From NCBI GenBank assembly GCA_021371795.1, contig JAJFVK010000019.1, forward strand, positions 310,001 to 374,000: 64,000 bases of DNA, read 5' to 3'. The position numbers were made by a program, and so were the translations under genes. The stretch's first letter is position 1. Each line of letters opens with the position of its first letter. Under the pieces are notes generated by a model that had not been told where the DNA came from, searched no databases, and was given only the letters and a program-made list of their open reading frames with translations. Of the stretch, positions 17,230 through 26,271 are shown in pieces. This DNA comes from Planctomycetaceae bacterium (GTDB taxonomy: Bacteria > Planctomycetota > Phycisphaerae > Sedimentisphaerales > UBA12454).

Positions 17230-17813
17230 ATCTTCTTCTTGCCTTTCACTAATGATGTTGCGATTTGTTTATCAATGCGTTTAAGAATAACCGACTCAAG
17301 ACCATAGTCTCTGCCGATATCTATCCAATCCATTTTCTCCCGCTGCTCTTCGTTGATTGCCAAATTCTGCTCGGTATCTCCACTGCTTGAGAACATAGAG
17401 TAAACTCTGCCGGCACTATCGATATCCTTTTCCGGAATAGAGAGCCTCTCGACTTTTACCTTGCAAACGATACATATTTCGCCCTGCTTGCCGGTAAAAC
17501 CCAATTCGGCGGTTCGCTGAATGCTGTGGAGACTTGCCATAGCGGTATTGTAGCCGCCAACGTTGTCTTTCCGCCATAATTCAAAAAATTGCGCGCCCGA
17601 CATCGGCCTTGTCGTCATAATCGCAAGATTGGCGTCGGCCTTGTCGATTACAAAGTTCATTCTGACAAGAGCCTGTTCTGACGCCTTCATCGCGGTATCG
17701 AGGTCTATACCTGACAGGCATTTAGGTTCGGGAGCAGCCTGATATTTTTGTGCGCATCCGTGTAGCAAAACAACAGCCGCCAACATAAGTAGAACCAAGC
17801 ATGATTTTCGCAT
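17226..17813 (-). CDS. Lipoprotein of unknown function
   Basis: 195 aa, AAAGGATT site before the ATG. Lipoprotein signal with lipobox LHGC (Cys20). The mature part has mixed alpha/beta content (ASEQALVRMNFVIDKADANLAIMTTRPM), resembling small envelope proteins with a conserved Cys-x-Val-Lys stretch; no named family recognised. First gene of the operon with galE and hexokinase (ATGA overlap), a place that fits envelope glycan work, but function cannot be assigned. Confidence 0.75.
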   Translation of the reverse strand: MRKSCLVLLMLAAVVLLHGCAQKYQAAPEPKCLSGIDLDTAMKASEQALVRMNFVIDKADANLAIMTTRPMSGAQFFELWRKDNVGGYNTAMASLHSIQRTAELGFTGKQGEICIVCKVKVERLSIPEKDIDSAGRVYSMFSSSGDTEQNLAINEEQREKMDWIDIGRDYGLESVILKRIDKQIATSLVKGKKKI

Positions 17814-17980
17814 ATTACAATCCTTTTAAATAAACGGTGGATTATAAACGGTATATGCCTTTCTCTCAAGCCGAAATTATTAAGGTTAAAGGTACAATTT
17901 TGACGAATAAAGCCTATCGCAATGAAACATTTGACGGTTTTTTACATACGAAACCTTGTTTATGGGACTTTTACAGGATT

Positions 17981-18916
17981 ATGTCAACACAGGTACAAAA
18001 TTTAAACGCTAAACTCGATGAGCAGTCATTTGGCAAGATAATACAGGCTTTTTTGAACTATATGACTGTCGAGGCCGGCCTGTGCAGCAATACCATTCTT
18101 GGTTATGGCCGGGATTTGCGGGATTTTGCGATTTTTTGCGATTCCAAAGATATCCAACACCCCGACGCAATCGTTACGAACAATCTATACGATTATTCAA
18201 AAAAACTCGCAAAACAAGGCAAGGCTGAAGCGTCTATAAACCGAGCGGTGGTTGCGATAAAGATGTTTCTGCGTTTTTGCATGTTGACAGGTCGTGTAAA
18301 AGATGATTTGACAATATTTATGGAAAGTCCGAAACTCTGGCAGAGACTGCCGGTGATATGCAGCAAAGACCAGGTCGGGAAATTAATGGATAGTCCGGAC
18401 GAAAAAGAACCATATCATCATCGCGATCATGCCCTGCTGGAATTGCTTTACGCAACTGGCACAAGAGCCAGTGAAGTCGCGGGTCTGAAAATCGGCGATG
18501 TAAATTTGAAAATCGGATACATACGATGCCTCGGCAAAGGGAACAAAGAGCGAATTGTACCTCTGAATAAATCTGCCGCCCACGCAATAGAAGAATACCT
18601 TACGGAATTACGTCCAAAACTCGAAAAGCCAATGAGCAAGGATTCGCTTTTTCTCTCACGAACAGGGAGAGCTTTGAGCAGAATTGAACTTTGGCGAATT
18701 GTGAAAAAATACGCACGCCTTTCCGGTTTGTCTCGTCAAATGACAACGCATACGCTGCGTCATTGCTTTGCGACGCATCTTTTAAGCGGCGGCGCAGACC
18801 TGCGAAGCGTTCAGGAAATGCTTGGCCATGTCGATATCGCCACTACACAGATTTATACGCACGTTGATCAGGACAGACTGCGGAGTATCCATAAAAAATT
18901 CCACCCGCGCGGATAA
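17981..18916 (+). CDS. xerD: Site-specific tyrosine recombinase XerD-like
   Basis: 311 aa from the ATG at 17981; the longer frame has an unrelated 48-residue head. N-terminal SAM-like DNA-binding domain (LNYMTVEAGLCSNTILGYGRDL), C-terminal catalytic domain with all six key residues: R162 (TGTRASE), K186 (GKGNKE), H257 and R260 (HTLRH), H283 (LGHVDIATTQ) and Y292 (IYTHV). Resolves chromosome dimers at dif with FtsK and a partner Xer protein. The standard Xer length and lack of integrase neighbours argue against a phage integrase. XerC is the alternative name. Confidence 0.85.
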   Translation: MSTQVQNLNAKLDEQSFGKIIQAFLNYMTVEAGLCSNTILGYGRDLRDFAIFCDSKDIQHPDAIVTNNLYDYSKKLAKQGKAEASINRAVVAIKMFLRFCMLTGRVKDDLTIFMESPKLWQRLPVICSKDQVGKLMDSPDEKEPYHHRDHALLELLYATGTRASEVAGLKIGDVNLKIGYIRCLGKGNKERIVPLNKSAAHAIEEYLTELRPKLEKPMSKDSLFLSRTGRALSRIELWRIVKKYARLSGLSRQMTTHTLRHCFATHLLSGGADLRSVQEMLGHVDIATTQIYTHVDQDRLRSIHKKFHPRG

Positions 18917-18949
18917 CTAAAATTAAAATTTCAAAATAAAAATGTAAAA

Positions 18950-20170
18950 TTATGGATTCGCCAGCGGAGATGTATTTTTTCTTCCCAGCGAAAACCACAC
19001 TGCAATCTGAATAATCCCTGCCGCTGCGACAATTATGCAGCCGAATACATACGGCCAGTGTCTTCCGAAATGGTCGCTGATTATTCCGCCGAGAATGGAG
19101 CCGCCTGCGTAACCTGCGCCGATAATGGTTTCGTGAATCGCCATTTTGCCGGAGCGGTTTCTTCCGCCCGCAACGCCGTAATATTGGTGCGAACTGTAAA
19201 TGGCAGCATAAGTAATGCCCGCAAGTCCTGACGCCAGAAGCTGAATAAAAACATTTCGTGAAAAAATAATCATCAGCAGGCTAATCACAATAAGCAGTTG
19301 TGAAACTGCATAAAAGCCTTTTTTGTAGTGCCACCAGTGGCTCCTGCCCATCAGGAAAAACACAACAACATTGAGCAGACACATCATCGAGACCGACCAG
19401 CCGTAAATCGACTCGCCGAATCCCAGTTCATATTTATAAAGAATGCCAAGCTGACTTCGATATATTCCGACACAGGTGTACATTGTCAGAAGCGCAACTC
19501 TTGAGACCCAAACAAACTGCATATTGAGAGGATTGAGCTGTTCGATAATTACATCGCCTGTTTTGCTGATTCTATTTTTGCCTCTTGGCGACGGCTTTGT
19601 CAGAAAATATACCGATGCAAGTCCGCCGAACATCATCACAAATGCCCCTGCAATCGGCATAAGATAATTCACTTCCATCAAATAACCGCCGACAATCGGC
19701 AGCAGCATATTCGCCATTCCCCACGTTACGTTGTACAGGCCGAACCTTTTAGTAAGCTCCGCGCCTTCGTGTCCTTTTGAAATCCAGCCCATTATCACCG
19801 GCCAGTAAAAAGCAGTGATAATTCCAATCATTGACATCAGAAAGACAAGCTGTGTTACCGGCCCGACAAATAATTTGCAGCTGAACCAGACGACCGCAAA
19901 AATTCCGCTCGTCACGAATATCTGCCCAATTGAACCGATTATAAGCACTTTCTTCGGCCGCAGCCGGTGAGCGATTACACCTGCCCAAATGCAGAAGAAA
20001 ACGTACACAGCCATCTGTGCCATAAAACAAAGCCCAACATCAGTATCGCTGCCGTGCAGAGACTTGACAATAAAAGGCATGGCAACCCAAATAAGCTGCT
20101 GGCAGGAACTCATAAAGAATGCCGCCAGGCACAGACACAGAAAATTCTTATCTTTGAACAGTTGACGCAT
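18950..20170 (-). CDS. MFS transporter
   Basis: 406 aa, about 12 membrane helices, with the loop 2-3 motif in reduced form (GVIAHRLRPKKVLIIGS). No family signature identifies the substrate. It starts 5 nt after DUF2905 and is the last gene of the operon GT39-type - polA - DUF2905 - MFS on the minus strand. It may export or import a small solute; assignment stops there. Confidence 0.8.
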   Translation of the reverse strand: MRQLFKDKNFLCLCLAAFFMSSCQQLIWVAMPFIVKSLHGSDTDVGLCFMAQMAVYVFFCIWAGVIAHRLRPKKVLIIGSIGQIFVTSGIFAVVWFSCKLFVGPVTQLVFLMSMIGIITAFYWPVIMGWISKGHEGAELTKRFGLYNVTWGMANMLLPIVGGYLMEVNYLMPIAGAFVMMFGGLASVYFLTKPSPRGKNRISKTGDVIIEQLNPLNMQFVWVSRVALLTMYTCVGIYRSQLGILYKYELGFGESIYGWSVSMMCLLNVVVFFLMGRSHWWHYKKGFYAVSQLLIVISLLMIIFSRNVFIQLLASGLAGITYAAIYSSHQYYGVAGGRNRSGKMAIHETIIGAGYAGGSILGGIISDHFGRHWPYVFGCIIVAAAGIIQIAVWFSLGRKNTSPLANP

Positions 20171-20175
20171 TTATT

Positions 20176-20406
20176 TTATTTTCTCAAAAGGTCGATGAGC
20201 CAAAAAACAAGTGTGAGTACTATTGATATGACAATACAAGAGGTTATTGGAAAATAAAATTTCCAGTTTTTCCCGCCCATTTCGATATCGCCCGGCAGTC
20301 GAAACATTCCCATTTTGCCCAGCACAAAAAACGTGATGCCAGCTAAAATCAGAACCGCACCGGTAAAGATTAGTATTTTCGCGATATTTTCAGGGAAATT
20401 TCCCAT
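20176..20406 (-). CDS. DUF2905 small membrane protein
   Basis: 76 aa, two membrane helices separated by the conserved stretch GKMGMFRLPGDIEMGGKNWKFYFPI, which is the DUF2905 signature (central part LPGDI). Function of the family is unknown. It sits between polA (16 nt) and the MFS gene (5 nt). Confidence 0.88.
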   Translation of the reverse strand: MGNFPENIAKILIFTGAVLILAGITFFVLGKMGMFRLPGDIEMGGKNWKFYFPITSCIVISIVLTLVFWLIDLLRK

Positions 20407-20422
20407 AACGTTTTAGCCTTTG

Positions 20423-23179
20423 TTACTCCATCCAGCTTTCGCCGATGGTTGCATCGACTTTCAGCGGCACATTAAGTTTTATCGCGCCGGTCATTTCATC
20501 GCTGAAAATTTTCGCGTACTTTTCCGCTTTGCCGCTGTCGGACTCAAAAACTAATTCGTCGTGAATTTGCAGAATCATTTTTGCTGAAAGCTCTTCCTGC
20601 TCTATTCGTTTTTGAATTGTAATCATCGCGATTTTTATCAAGTCCGCAGCAGAACCCTGCACGAGCGTATTAATTACAAGCCGTTGGGCCTGCGAAAGCA
20701 CATTGCCGTTCTTACTGTCAAGACCTGAAATTGTTCGCCTGCGTCCGCAAATTGTTTCCGCGTAACCTGTTTTTTGGGCGGTTTCAATCGCTTCTTTCTT
20801 AAACTGCTGAATAGAGCTGTATTTTGCGAAGTACTCGTCGATGAATTTTTTCGCTTCGCCGACGTTCATTCCTGTCGTCTTGCTTAGCCCGAAAGCACCC
20901 TGTCCGTAAATCAACCCGAAATTGACCGCCTTGCACCGCGACCGCATTTCAGATGTTACATCATTGATATCGACATTATAAATCTGTGAAGCGACGAAAC
21001 TGTGAATGTCCATATCGTTTGCGAACGCTTTTTTAAGCTCGGCGTCATTGCTGAAATGCGCGACCATTCTCAACTCAATCTGCGAATAGTCCAGACTGAT
21101 AATCTTGTCGCCTTTGTTGCCAGGTATAAACGCGCTGCGAATCTTTTTGCCGATTTCCGTCCTGATTGGAATATTCTGCAGATTCGGGTCGGACGAACTC
21201 AACCGGCCTGTGGCGGTTATCATCTGGTTGAAACTTGCATGTACTCTGCCGGTACGCGGATTTATGAGTGAGCCGAGTTTGTCGGTGTATGTATTTTTGA
21301 GTTTGCTTAACTGGCGATACTGAATAATCTCCGCAATAATCGGATGTTCGCCGGAAAGCTCATCAAGCACATCTGCATCTGTACTGAAACCTGTTTTGCC
21401 CTGCTTTGGCGGATTCAGGCCAAGACCATTGAAAAGCACATCCGCAAGCTGTTTTGGCGAATCAACGTTAAACTTTCTGCCGGCAAGTTTATAAATTTCT
21501 TCGCCTGCCTGCTCCAATTGACTGTCGATTTCATAAGATAAATTTTTCAGAATCGAGGTGTCAAGTTTAACGCCATTGAGTTCTATTTTTGTAAGAACAT
21601 CGACCAGCGGCATTTCAATTTCTTCGAAAAGTTTTTTTAATGTTGGCTCATCATTGAGTTTACTGTTGAGATACTGATAAAGCTGAAAAGTTATATCCGC
21701 GTCTTCACTGGAATAATCGCACGCTGTGGCGGCATCAACAATATCGAAGGTAAGCTGATTCTTGCCCTTGCCGATAAGGTCTGAAATAGGCACAGGCTGA
21801 TAATGCAAAAAGTCCATCGCCATATTATCCATCGAATGGCTTCTTCGCTCGGCGTCGAGAATATATGACGCCAACATTGTATCGAACGCAAGCCCTTTCA
21901 ACGACATATTGGAATTGTGCAGCACAATCATATCGTATTTAGCGTTTTGACAGACTTTTTTGATTTTTTCGTCCGCCAATATCGGCGCGAGTTTTTTCTG
22001 CACAACCGACAGGCCAAGCTGCTTTGACATCATCGGCCCTTTTACCGCGATATAGTAACCGCTGTGAGGCTGCCACGAAAAACTCATTCCGACAAGTTCC
22101 GCCCTGTGCGCAGAGACAGATGTGGTTTCGGTATCAACGGCAAAAATCTTTTGCATTTTCAGTTCATCGGCAAATTCGTCGAGCTTTTCAGGTGTATCTA
22201 TTAAATGATAATTGTGCTTGACCGTTTTTATTGTGTTATATTCGCCGGATGATGATGGTGCCGGCGTTTCTTCCTGTGAATCAAAAAGTGAACCTGCTGC
22301 CTGTGCGGGTCTTTCAGCGGGCTTTAAATTCAACTGCGTTATAAGTCTGTTAAACCCAAGTTCCATGAAAATTGCCGACAGTTTCGCTTCGTCAAATTTT
22401 CCCACCGTGAATTTTTCTTTGTCGATTTCAATCGGCATCCGGCAATTGATTGTTACAAGCTGTTTACTCAAAAACGCCAGTTCTTTAGAGTTTCGCAGAT
22501 TATCGCCTCGCTTGCTTTTGATTTCGTCGGCGTGTTCGTATAATTTTTCGAGCGAACCGTATTTAATTATCCAGTCGATTGCCGTTTTAGGGCCGACATC
22601 CGGCACTCCCGGCACGTTATCCGCTTTATCGCCCTGCAAGGCCAGCACATCGATAAACTGTTCAGGCTCAAGTCCTGTTTCTTTTTTGAATGCCGCCGCA
22701 TCTGTAACCGCATCGCTTCTTGCGTCATAAAGCCGAACGCCCTTATTGGCCAGCAGTTGGTTCATATCCTTGTCTTTAGAACAGATGTAAACATCCATTC
22801 CCTGCTCGGCGCCTTTTGCGGCAAGCGTACCTATTATATCGTCGGCCTCGAAAGTGCTCTGCCGGACAATCGGAATATTCATCGCCTCGAGAATCTGCTC
22901 TATGCGTTTAATCTGCATCGGCATATCTTCAGGCATTGGCTGCCTGTGCGCTTTGTATGCCTTGTAAATCTCCGCACGGAAACTCGGCTCCTTTGAGTCC
23001 ATCGCGACAACGAGCATATCAGGCTTTTTGTTCTCAAGCAGTTTGAGCAGAATAGTCGTGAAAATATAGACGGCCTTCGTCGGCTCGCCTTTTGGGCTGG
23101 TTAGCCTTTGATTCAACGGCGCGTAATATGCCGCATAAATATGTGAATGTCCGTCGATTATGTAAAGGTTTTTAGCCAT
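20423..23179 (-). CDS. polA: DNA polymerase I
   Basis: 918 aa with all three domains. 5'-3' exonuclease (residues 1-~290; DGHSHIYAAYYA, FEADDIIG, ALQGDKADNVPGVPDVGPKTA), 3'-5' exonuclease (~330-520) with intact DTET and the DYSSEDAD acidic motifs, so proofreading should be active, and the family A polymerase (~540-918) with SLDYSQIELRMVAHFS, RSRCKAVNFGLIYG and QIHDELVFE. Acts in gap repair and Okazaki fragment processing. It starts 2 nt after the membrane glycosyltransferase gene, an unusual operon partner. Confidence 0.97.
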   Translation of the reverse strand: MAKNLYIIDGHSHIYAAYYAPLNQRLTSPKGEPTKAVYIFTTILLKLLENKKPDMLVVAMDSKEPSFRAEIYKAYKAHRQPMPEDMPMQIKRIEQILEAMNIPIVRQSTFEADDIIGTLAAKGAEQGMDVYICSKDKDMNQLLANKGVRLYDARSDAVTDAAAFKKETGLEPEQFIDVLALQGDKADNVPGVPDVGPKTAIDWIIKYGSLEKLYEHADEIKSKRGDNLRNSKELAFLSKQLVTINCRMPIEIDKEKFTVGKFDEAKLSAIFMELGFNRLITQLNLKPAERPAQAAGSLFDSQEETPAPSSSGEYNTIKTVKHNYHLIDTPEKLDEFADELKMQKIFAVDTETTSVSAHRAELVGMSFSWQPHSGYYIAVKGPMMSKQLGLSVVQKKLAPILADEKIKKVCQNAKYDMIVLHNSNMSLKGLAFDTMLASYILDAERRSHSMDNMAMDFLHYQPVPISDLIGKGKNQLTFDIVDAATACDYSSEDADITFQLYQYLNSKLNDEPTLKKLFEEIEMPLVDVLTKIELNGVKLDTSILKNLSYEIDSQLEQAGEEIYKLAGRKFNVDSPKQLADVLFNGLGLNPPKQGKTGFSTDADVLDELSGEHPIIAEIIQYRQLSKLKNTYTDKLGSLINPRTGRVHASFNQMITATGRLSSSDPNLQNIPIRTEIGKKIRSAFIPGNKGDKIISLDYSQIELRMVAHFSNDAELKKAFANDMDIHSFVASQIYNVDINDVTSEMRSRCKAVNFGLIYGQGAFGLSKTTGMNVGEAKKFIDEYFAKYSSIQQFKKEAIETAQKTGYAETICGRRRTISGLDSKNGNVLSQAQRLVINTLVQGSAADLIKIAMITIQKRIEQEELSAKMILQIHDELVFESDSGKAEKYAKIFSDEMTGAIKLNVPLKVDATIGESWME

Positions 23180-23181
23180 TT

Positions 23182-24672
23182 TTAGTTCATTCTTTCGTAT
23201 ATTACCACTCTGTCCTCATACTTTTGCGTCGCGAAGTAGTGCTGACCTGGATATTCTCTGTTTTCGTTCATGGTATCAGGATAATCTATAACAACTCTTC
23301 GGTAATTTACAAAATTAATATTTTGAATTAAATACCGTTTGACTTCTATGTCCTTGCTGCAATTGGAGTATTTTCGCAGTATAACCCATTTGGCGTTTTT
23401 CGCCGGCTCAAGATTTTCTCCTGTAAGTCCGCCGACAACACGCATTTTCGTGTAGAATTTCACAGGCATATCACCATAATCAATCGCGACAGTATCGTTC
23501 GGCTCGCCGTGTTCGTTCAGATATTTGCAAATTCCTTCCATAGGCCCGTCAAAATCGTGCGTTATTTCATAAATATAATATCTGAATTGACCGGTCGCGA
23601 TTACCGCAATAATCGCCGCTGCCGCCAAAAGACTGTGCACACCTGCGGCCATATCGATTATCAAAGCCATTAGAATTATAAGTATCGGAATCGACGGCGC
23701 CATATATCGGAAAAACGGGAAAGGACTGACGATTAAAATCGTGAGCATATTGAAAATTATAAAGAAAATCGGCAGCGATATTTTTTCAAGCATTGCGTGC
23801 TTATCGGCGAAGAAAGCCCCTGTTTTGATTCTCTTGAAAATCAGCAAACCGGCCGCAAGCAGCAATAGCCACGGCGGGAACACATAATGCACAATATCTG
23901 AAATCATCAATACGATTGACAGATAAAAAGGCATCACGTTTGTTCCATACGCGACAGCGAAATTTATCCCCGTCAGCCAGATAATCCACGGGCCATTGAT
24001 GATTAAAACGGCTGCGATGACAATCAGCAAATCTTTTAGTCTGTTTCGACGAAAAATCATTGTGTGCAGAAGTGTCGTGCCGAATATGATGCCGATATTG
24101 ATATGCTGACTGTGAAACAGCAGCGTTGCAGACAGAACAAGCATTAGGCGGGAATATTTTTTTTGCTCCAGAAACATCGCATAAGCATACAGTGAAAGCA
24201 TTGAAAAAAATATCACCAGACTGTAATACCTGCATTGCCTGCACAGAATTAAAAATGCAACGCAAAACGTCAGCATCGTCGCACTAAGTAAGGCCTTTCG
24301 CTCTGAGCCCCACCACTTAAGCACAAAAAGATAAGTCAAATAAACCGATGCGATGCCGAACAACGCAAACGGCAGCCTGCTGGTAATCGTGGAAACACCG
24401 AAGACCGCGTAACATCCCGCGACTGTATAATAAGGCAGCCACATAAGCCTGTGCCAGATATAATTTTTGCCGTAGTCGCTGCCGAGTTCCTGCGAAAAGA
24501 AATTTTTGCCATCGTAGCCGCGAGGCACACCTTCGGTGAGAATTGTCTTGCTGACAAGCGCAGTCTCTGCTTCATCCTGCCATAGGTACTGATTGCCAAG
24601 ATTGGCAATGAGAAAAAAAGCTCCACACATTATGGCAAGCAAAATTATATTGGCCGAAAAACGATTAATCAT
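23182..24672 (-). CDS. Membrane glycosyltransferase-like protein (GT39/ArnT type)
   Basis: 496 aa, about 11 membrane helices. The first outer loop carries YLWQDEAETALVSKTIL with the Asp-Glu pair typical of GT-C enzymes that use polyprenyl-phosphate sugars, and the helical part has LPFALFGIASVYLTYLFVLKWWG as in the ArnT/PMT (PF13231) family. Would transfer a sugar to a lipid, glycan or protein at the outer membrane-facing side. First gene of the operon with polA. Sugar and acceptor unknown. Confidence 0.78.
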   Translation of the reverse strand: MINRFSANIILLAIMCGAFFLIANLGNQYLWQDEAETALVSKTILTEGVPRGYDGKNFFSQELGSDYGKNYIWHRLMWLPYYTVAGCYAVFGVSTITSRLPFALFGIASVYLTYLFVLKWWGSERKALLSATMLTFCVAFLILCRQCRYYSLVIFFSMLSLYAYAMFLEQKKYSRLMLVLSATLLFHSQHINIGIIFGTTLLHTMIFRRNRLKDLLIVIAAVLIINGPWIIWLTGINFAVAYGTNVMPFYLSIVLMISDIVHYVFPPWLLLLAAGLLIFKRIKTGAFFADKHAMLEKISLPIFFIIFNMLTILIVSPFPFFRYMAPSIPILIILMALIIDMAAGVHSLLAAAAIIAVIATGQFRYYIYEITHDFDGPMEGICKYLNEHGEPNDTVAIDYGDMPVKFYTKMRVVGGLTGENLEPAKNAKWVILRKYSNCSKDIEVKRYLIQNINFVNYRRVVIDYPDTMNENREYPGQHYFATQKYEDRVVIYERMN

Positions 24673-24749
24673 TATATATTATCCTGAAAAAAATCTTGCC
24701 TTATTATACTTAGTCAGGCAATTAAAGCAATTTGTTATCTTTTATTTGC

Positions 24750-24777
24750 TTGCGAAAATTAAATCTTCAATTATTAT
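24750..24777 (+). promoter_or_regulatory. Promoter giving a near-leaderless transcript
   Basis: TTGCGA (24750-24755), 16-bp spacer, TATTAT (24772-24777), then only 6 nt to the ATG at 24784. No ribosome site precedes the ATG. Confidence 0.45.
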
Positions 24778-24783
24778 ACAATT

Positions 24784-26271
24784 ATGGATTTGATTTGTGC
24801 TAAAACAGAGCAAACAGACGTAAATTCCCGGCGAATCGTAATAGCTTTATGCGTAATCGGCGGATTGCGAATTTTATTTTTCTGCTTAATATTTCCTTTT
24901 TTCAATGCAATTGATGAAAAAGAACATTTCGATTTAATTTACAAATATTCAAGAGGATCTTTACCTGGCCATTATAAAAACTTCAGCAGCAAGACAATTC
25001 AGGATGCGGTTATTTACGGCAGTCCGGAATACTTATCTACGGATACGAACAGTTGTCGGCCTTTGTGGCGTCAAGAGGATTTTGTTAATTCTGATATATA
25101 TGTTAAATTAATTGAAAAATATAAGAAAAAAATTAATTACGAAATTTCTTCACCTCCTGTTTATTATTTTTTAGCGGGAATGTGGTACAGGGCCGGTGAG
25201 ATTCTCGGCATTTCTGACGCTATGCTTGTTTTCTGGACAAGGCTGATAAATGTACCGGTTTTTATGGCTTTGATTTGGTTTTCCTGGCGATTGGCACAAA
25301 TATGCTTTTCCAATGTGCACCAGCAATTAGCCGTGCCGCTTTTACTTGCCTTCTTTCCGCAGGATGTTTTTTATACGCTTAGTTCCGATACATTGCCGCC
25401 GTTATTATTTGTTATTTTCTTTCTTATGGCGATCAGGATATATTTTGAAAATATGTCCCTGAAGTATCATTTTTTTGCAGGATTACTTGCCGCGGCATTG
25501 TTTTTGACCAGAATGCCAAATGCGGCGTTATTAATGCTCGTTTTGGTAATTATCATATTAAAAATAAAAAAGGAACGTACAAGTTTATGCTTTTTCCGCA
25601 TTGGTATTCTTCTTTCCGCATTCCTGGTACCTGTTTCAATATGGATGATTCGCAATTATTTTGTCTTCGGAGATTTGGCTGGTATACGGTATAAGGCGAA
25701 ATATTGGGGCTGGACACCAAAACCTTTCAACCAATTATGGAATCACCCTTTTTTTCTTGACGATGGTATAAGCCAATTTTTCACGTCATTAATTGAAACA
25801 TTCTGGCGAGGCGAATTAGCCTGGCACTGGAATTGTATATCTTCGAACATCGCAGACCAATTCTATATAAAATCATCAATCATATTTACTGCCATTTTTC
25901 TCTTTATATATATTTATAATTACAAGAAAAATACTGCAACTTATCATATTGTTATGGGGTTAAGTTTTCTTGTGATTGCAGCAGCGATATTTCTACAGGC
26001 TTTTGCTTCGATATTATATGATTACCATAATTGCCTGTCGCCATCCAGAGATAGACCTTATTTTGTCGCCGGAAGAGTTATCTCTTCTGTATTGGTGCCA
26101 TTCTTGCTGATTTACATAGATGGAATCTGGAAGTTATTCGGCAAGTTGGGCTCTAAAGCAGTAATGCTAATGATTGCTCTAATGGTTATCACGATAACCA
26201 TATCAGAGTTTTGGCTCACGAGACATGTTTTCACAAGTCCGTATAATTGGTTTGCACTTTTCAGAACTTAA
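24784..26271 (+). CDS. Multi-spanning membrane protein, DUF2142/GT-C-like
   Basis: 495 aa, around 11 membrane helices. After the first helix a loop reads FFNAIDEKEHFDLIYKYSRG, where the Asp-Glu-x-x-His pattern resembles DUF2142 and other GT-C-like proteins. A second large loop (residues ~60-125) is probably outside. The gene is visibly more AT-rich than its neighbours and uses many AAA, ATT and TTA codons, which may mark transfer. It converges on and overlaps by 4 nt the next minus-strand gene. Probably glycan assembly; exact role unknown. Confidence 0.65.
   Translation: MDLICAKTEQTDVNSRRIVIALCVIGGLRILFFCLIFPFFNAIDEKEHFDLIYKYSRGSLPGHYKNFSSKTIQDAVIYGSPEYLSTDTNSCRPLWRQEDFVNSDIYVKLIEKYKKKINYEISSPPVYYFLAGMWYRAGEILGISDAMLVFWTRLINVPVFMALIWFSWRLAQICFSNVHQQLAVPLLLAFFPQDVFYTLSSDTLPPLLFVIFFLMAIRIYFENMSLKYHFFAGLLAAALFLTRMPNAALLMLVLVIIILKIKKERTSLCFFRIGILLSAFLVPVSIWMIRNYFVFGDLAGIRYKAKYWGWTPKPFNQLWNHPFFLDDGISQFFTSLIETFWRGELAWHWNCISSNIADQFYIKSSIIFTAIFLFIYIYNYKKNTATYHIVMGLSFLVIAAAIFLQAFASILYDYHNCLSPSRDRPYFVAGRVISSVLVPFLLIYIDGIWKLFGKLGSKAVMLMIALMVITITISEFWLTRHVFTSPYNWFALFRT

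Noticed and set aside
17981-18916. Xer-like gene as the integrase of a prophage or island
   Set aside because: Standard Xer length and motifs, housekeeping neighbours, no phage genes and no att-like repeats nearby.
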